Of a stretch of 14,073 nucleotides of DNA, positions 11,549 through 14,073 are shown in pieces (position 1 is the first letter of the stretch; each line of letters opens with the position of its first letter). The stretch spans positions 1 to 14,073 of the forward strand of contig CAYGZM010000100.1 of assembly GCA_964354365.1 (NCBI GenBank), in the 5' to 3' direction. The translations under genes and the position numbers were made by a program. The DNA is from CAYGZM01 sp964354365 (GTDB lineage Bacteria; Planctomycetota; Phycisphaerae; Sedimentisphaerales; Anaerobacaceae). The notes under the pieces were generated by a model that saw only the letters and a list, made by a program, of their open reading frames with translations, was not told the origin of the DNA and did no database searches.

Positions 11549-14073
11549 TCAAAAGCTGACGAAATCTTCCTCTATGCCGGCGTAGCTTCGGTCGATTTTC
11601 CTCTGGAGCCGTATAGTCTCGGCGATGGCGCCTGCTGCTTTACAGTAGTGCTTTATATCCTGTACCGAGAGCCGCCGGTTTTTTCGCTCGTTGAGCCACT
11701 TGCTTATAACCTGGTATCCGCCTATCTGGTATTCCCACACCTCTTTGCCGATGGGGCCGAAGCCCTGGGTCGCGTTTATATACACGAGCTTCTTGGCCTC
11801 GTCGTACAAGACTTTTCCCACGAGGTTGTCGGCTTTGCCCTCAAATTTTGCGGTCGGCCTGTCAGTCGTATCGGACTTCATAAGGTGAAGCCCGACCAAT
11901 TCTGCACCCAGCGCAGCCATTTTCTTAAAGAGCCTATAGTCCGCGCAGAACGGAATTCGGGGAAAGTCGGACTTGAGGAACTCGGCATACTTCAAGCGAT
12001 AGGTGTCCGAGTAGAGGACGGCGTATGTGTAAAAGAGTATATCCTCCGGCCGGAACCTTCCGCGATACGCCGCCCGCAACGATTCGAGCACCCTCGGCTC
12101 GATATTCAGCTCTCGTTCGTACTTGTCCCCCCCGTTGTACAAGACCTCCTCAGGATACAGATAAAGGGGAAACACCACGTTGCCGCCCCGGTAGAAGAGG
12201 TTGAGATCTGCCATACAATCTGAGCAGAAAGCAAGGTTCCACGGTTTTTCGAGCCCCACAACATGACCGGCCCTTCCCACACACAACGCCAAATTGTCGG
12301 CCATCATGTGACGCATTACCTCTCTGCGTGTTCTCTCTACCACTGTGTCGCTGTAGAAGATCCAGCGACGGTCTAAAGGTCTATAAAGTATAGGGATTAT
12401 CTGTTGCTCCCAGTTCTTCTCTGCACGGAGCTTCTCACGGGCCGCCTTTATCTTCCAGGCAGTCTTGTCTTTGAGGCCGAAGGCCTGTTTTATGATGTTG
12501 TCGGAGGTAGTCTCATCCCTGAACATCCATATGCGCGTTTTCAGCTCGTCCGCAGTATTAGCGATGGCAAAATCATCTCTGCTTGTCACAACCCCGACAC
12601 TGCTTACCTGAAAAACGTCGGTTAATTTAGCGTATGTCTGATAAACAGTGAGCAGTTTTTCATCCCTGGGGACGAAAAAATAGAAGTCAGATTTAGGCAT
12701 CAGCTTACGCCATTTCGTGCTCTTGACATGATTGGCCTTGAGCCATTCGTACTTGACCTCGCGCAGGCCCCAACAATCGGCGTGGGAGACCTTGCGTTTC
12801 AGGCCGGGTTTCTTGACGGCGAGGATAACTGCAACGCCCTGCTGGATGTCGAACACATTCTTGTCTTCGGAGCCGTCGGGGCATCTTTCCTTTTTCTTCT
12901 TGTTGCCGTGCAGATCAAGTATGTATATCTGGTTGAAGCTGTTCATCAGGGACCGACGCATCCCGCGGAAGGTGGGATTATCCAGATAGCTGTGATTAGT
13001 AATAAAGCCCAGGATGCCCTCGCCGGCCTGGTCAATTTTCCACTGGGCAAAACGTATGAACTTGACGTAATCGTCCTGGAGCCACTTGGGGTTCTTCTCA
13101 CCGAGGGGCTTGCCGTCAACGCTGTAGTATTCCTTGATTTGTTTGCTGATCCAGGGGCCTTTGTTGGCTGAATGGCCTGAATACGGGGGGTTACCGAGGA
13201 TGACGAGGATCGGGGTATCCTTCTTGACCGCGGCGGCGGCATGCGACTCTTCGGACAGTGAGCTCATACCGGGGAATTTGCTCTCTGCAAGCTCCTCGAA
13301 CTCCAGCGTGTTGGTGAGGTAGAGCTTGAACCTCTCATCTTCAGCGAGGCTGTAGCCAAGCTCCTCGAGGAGGAACCCGATTTTCAGATGCGCGATCGCA
13401 TAGGGCGCCATCATAAGCTCAAAGGCGTAGAAGTTTTTGAGGATGTGCCTGCGTATCAGCTCGCTTACGCCGCCTGTTCCGTAGCGGGCGGAAAACTCAT
13501 TGACGGCGAGCTTTGCAGCCTCTGCCGGAAAAGTCAAGGTGCCGGCGGCAGGGTCGAGCACGGTTACCGAATCGGTGGCGAAACCATCATCTTTGTGGAA
13601 GATGTCCTCCAAAAGCACATTTAGTGAGCGGACAATGTATGAGACAACTTCCTGCGGCGTATAGTAAACGCCTCGCTGCTCTCTTTCCTTTGGGTCATAT
13701 TCAGCGAGAAACGTCTCGTAGAAGTGCATAATCGGGTCTTGCCCGCGGCCCTTCGCAAAATATTCGTGCAGGACCTTTTTTACATCGGCGACTGCAAGGA
13801 CGTCGGTTATGTCATCGATTATCCAGTTGAGCTCCGGGCCGGTGTCCTGGAGCGAAACGAATCTGAAGACATCCCGCAGGATGCCTATCGTTTTGGGTAT
13901 ATTGTCGAAGGCCGAGCGCCTGGTGAACTCCTCTTTGCACCGCGTTCTTGCGGCAAACAGGCCGTAGGCCACGGTCTGTGCGTACATATCGGCGAAGTCT
14001 TCTTTCGTCAGGGCCGCAATCAGGTGTTTCTGGAAGGCCTGATAGAACCCTGTCAGATCGCCATTGCCGGTCG
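11549..14073 (-). CDS. Type ISP restriction-modification N6-adenine methyltransferase (5' end cut by window edge)
   Basis: The frame is open to the right edge; the in-frame ATG at 13987 is internal, because 28 more coding residues precede it (ending TKEDFAD before MYAQTVAYGLFAAR). The visible 840 residues show a helical HsdM-like segment with FYETFLAEYDPKEREQRGVYYTP (about 117-139), SAM motif I DPAAGTLTF (173-181) and catalytic motif IV ILGNPPYSG (291-299), the N-P-P-Y of N6-adenine enzymes. About 500 further residues match, in layout, the C-terminal target-recognition part of type ISP enzymes such as LlaBIII. Those single-chain enzymes carry an N-terminal nuclease and helicase; whether these are present lies outside the window, so methyltransferase-only is possible. 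Motif I usually reads DPAAGTGTF; here Leu replaces the second Gly. No frameshift is seen. It ends 300 bp before rpsP. Confidence 0.87.
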   Translation of the reverse strand, partial: TGNGDLTGFYQAFQKHLIAALTKEDFADMYAQTVAYGLFAARTRCKEEFTRRSAFDNIPKTIGILRDVFRFVSLQDTGPELNWIIDDITDVLAVADVKKVLHEYFAKGRGQDPIMHFYETFLAEYDPKEREQRGVYYTPQEVVSYIVRSLNVLLEDIFHKDDGFATDSVTVLDPAAGTLTFPAEAAKLAVNEFSARYGTGGVSELIRRHILKNFYAFELMMAPYAIAHLKIGFLLEELGYSLAEDERFKLYLTNTLEFEELAESKFPGMSSLSEESHAAAAVKKDTPILVILGNPPYSGHSANKGPWISKQIKEYYSVDGKPLGEKNPKWLQDDYVKFIRFAQWKIDQAGEGILGFITNHSYLDNPTFRGMRRSLMNSFNQIYILDLHGNKKKKERCPDGSEDKNVFDIQQGVAVILAVKKPGLKRKVSHADCWGLREVKYEWLKANHVKSTKWRKLMPKSDFYFFVPRDEKLLTVYQTYAKLTDVFQVSSVGVVTSRDDFAIANTADELKTRIWMFRDETTSDNIIKQAFGLKDKTAWKIKAAREKLRAEKNWEQQIIPILYRPLDRRWIFYSDTVVERTRREVMRHMMADNLALCVGRAGHVVGLEKPWNLAFCSDCMADLNLFYRGGNVVFPLYLYPEEVLYNGGDKYERELNIEPRVLESLRAAYRGRFRPEDILFYTYAVLYSDTYRLKYAEFLKSDFPRIPFCADYRLFKKMAALGAELVGLHLMKSDTTDRPTAKFEGKADNLVGKVLYDEAKKLVYINATQGFGPIGKEVWEYQIGGYQVISKWLNERKNRRLSVQDIKHYCKAAGAIAETIRLQRKIDRSYAGIEEDFVSF

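Noticed and set aside
13985..13987. Met codon as the start of the type ISP methyltransferase
   Set aside because: The same frame stays open to the window edge and the upstream residues fit the family (…TKEDFADMYAQTVAYGLFAAR spans the Met), so it is internal.

Overview
The window looks like a chromosomal segment from a planctomycete, most likely of the Phycisphaerae/Sedimentisphaerales type. This is inferred from gene content only. The pointers are a secreted phosphoesterase ending in a 'DCNGDG…DFADFA' dockerin-like EF-hand tail, a zinc-ribbon protein fused to a pseudopilin-like H-x-DG domain, a Tat-exported sulfatase, and a GT-C-like membrane protein with an 'FWRPLS' loop. Every gene I can support is on the minus strand, so transcription runs from right to left (high to low coordinates).

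Right side, 14073-11549: the C-terminal 840 residues of a large adenine-specific DNA methyltransferase of the type ISP restriction-modification class; its N-terminus lies outside the window. A 300-bp gap follows. It holds an extended -10 promoter (11425-11452) and a structured leader for rpsP. Then comes a tightly packed unit: rpsP (S16 with a long Ala/Lys/Glu/Pro-rich tail), a 34-codon ORF overlapping both neighbours, trmD, and a 669-residue fusion of a SAM methyltransferase with a D-Ala-D-Ala-ligase-like ATP-grasp enzyme that starts 2 bp after trmD. rimM, normally between rpsP and trmD, is not there.

Centre, 7766-1504: a strong promoter with a perfect palindrome over its -10 box (7733-7766) precedes a secreted metallophosphoesterase and a sulfatase. 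A second promoter (4588-4616) and a hairpin leader precede a zinc-ribbon/pseudopilin membrane protein, a 16-codon ORF that repeats its neighbour's 'MNCPK' start, and a GT-C-like polytopic membrane protein.

Left side, 1397-1: a third promoter drives rplS (L19), followed by yraN (UPF0102) and the start of tatD. rpsP/trmD and rplS/yraN are thus the two halves of the widespread rpsP-rimM-trmD-rplS operon, separated here by about 8.5 kb of accessory genes, with rplS having its own promoter. Two related short repeats and a dispersed 'LSLPKG'-type palindrome sit in the spacers around rplS and yraN.

The most unusual items are the methyltransferase/ATP-grasp fusion coupled to trmD, the doubly overlapping 34-codon ORF where rimM is expected, and the palindromic operator candidate in front of the phosphoesterase-sulfatase pair. 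No tRNA, rRNA, CRISPR array or insertion sequence was seen.
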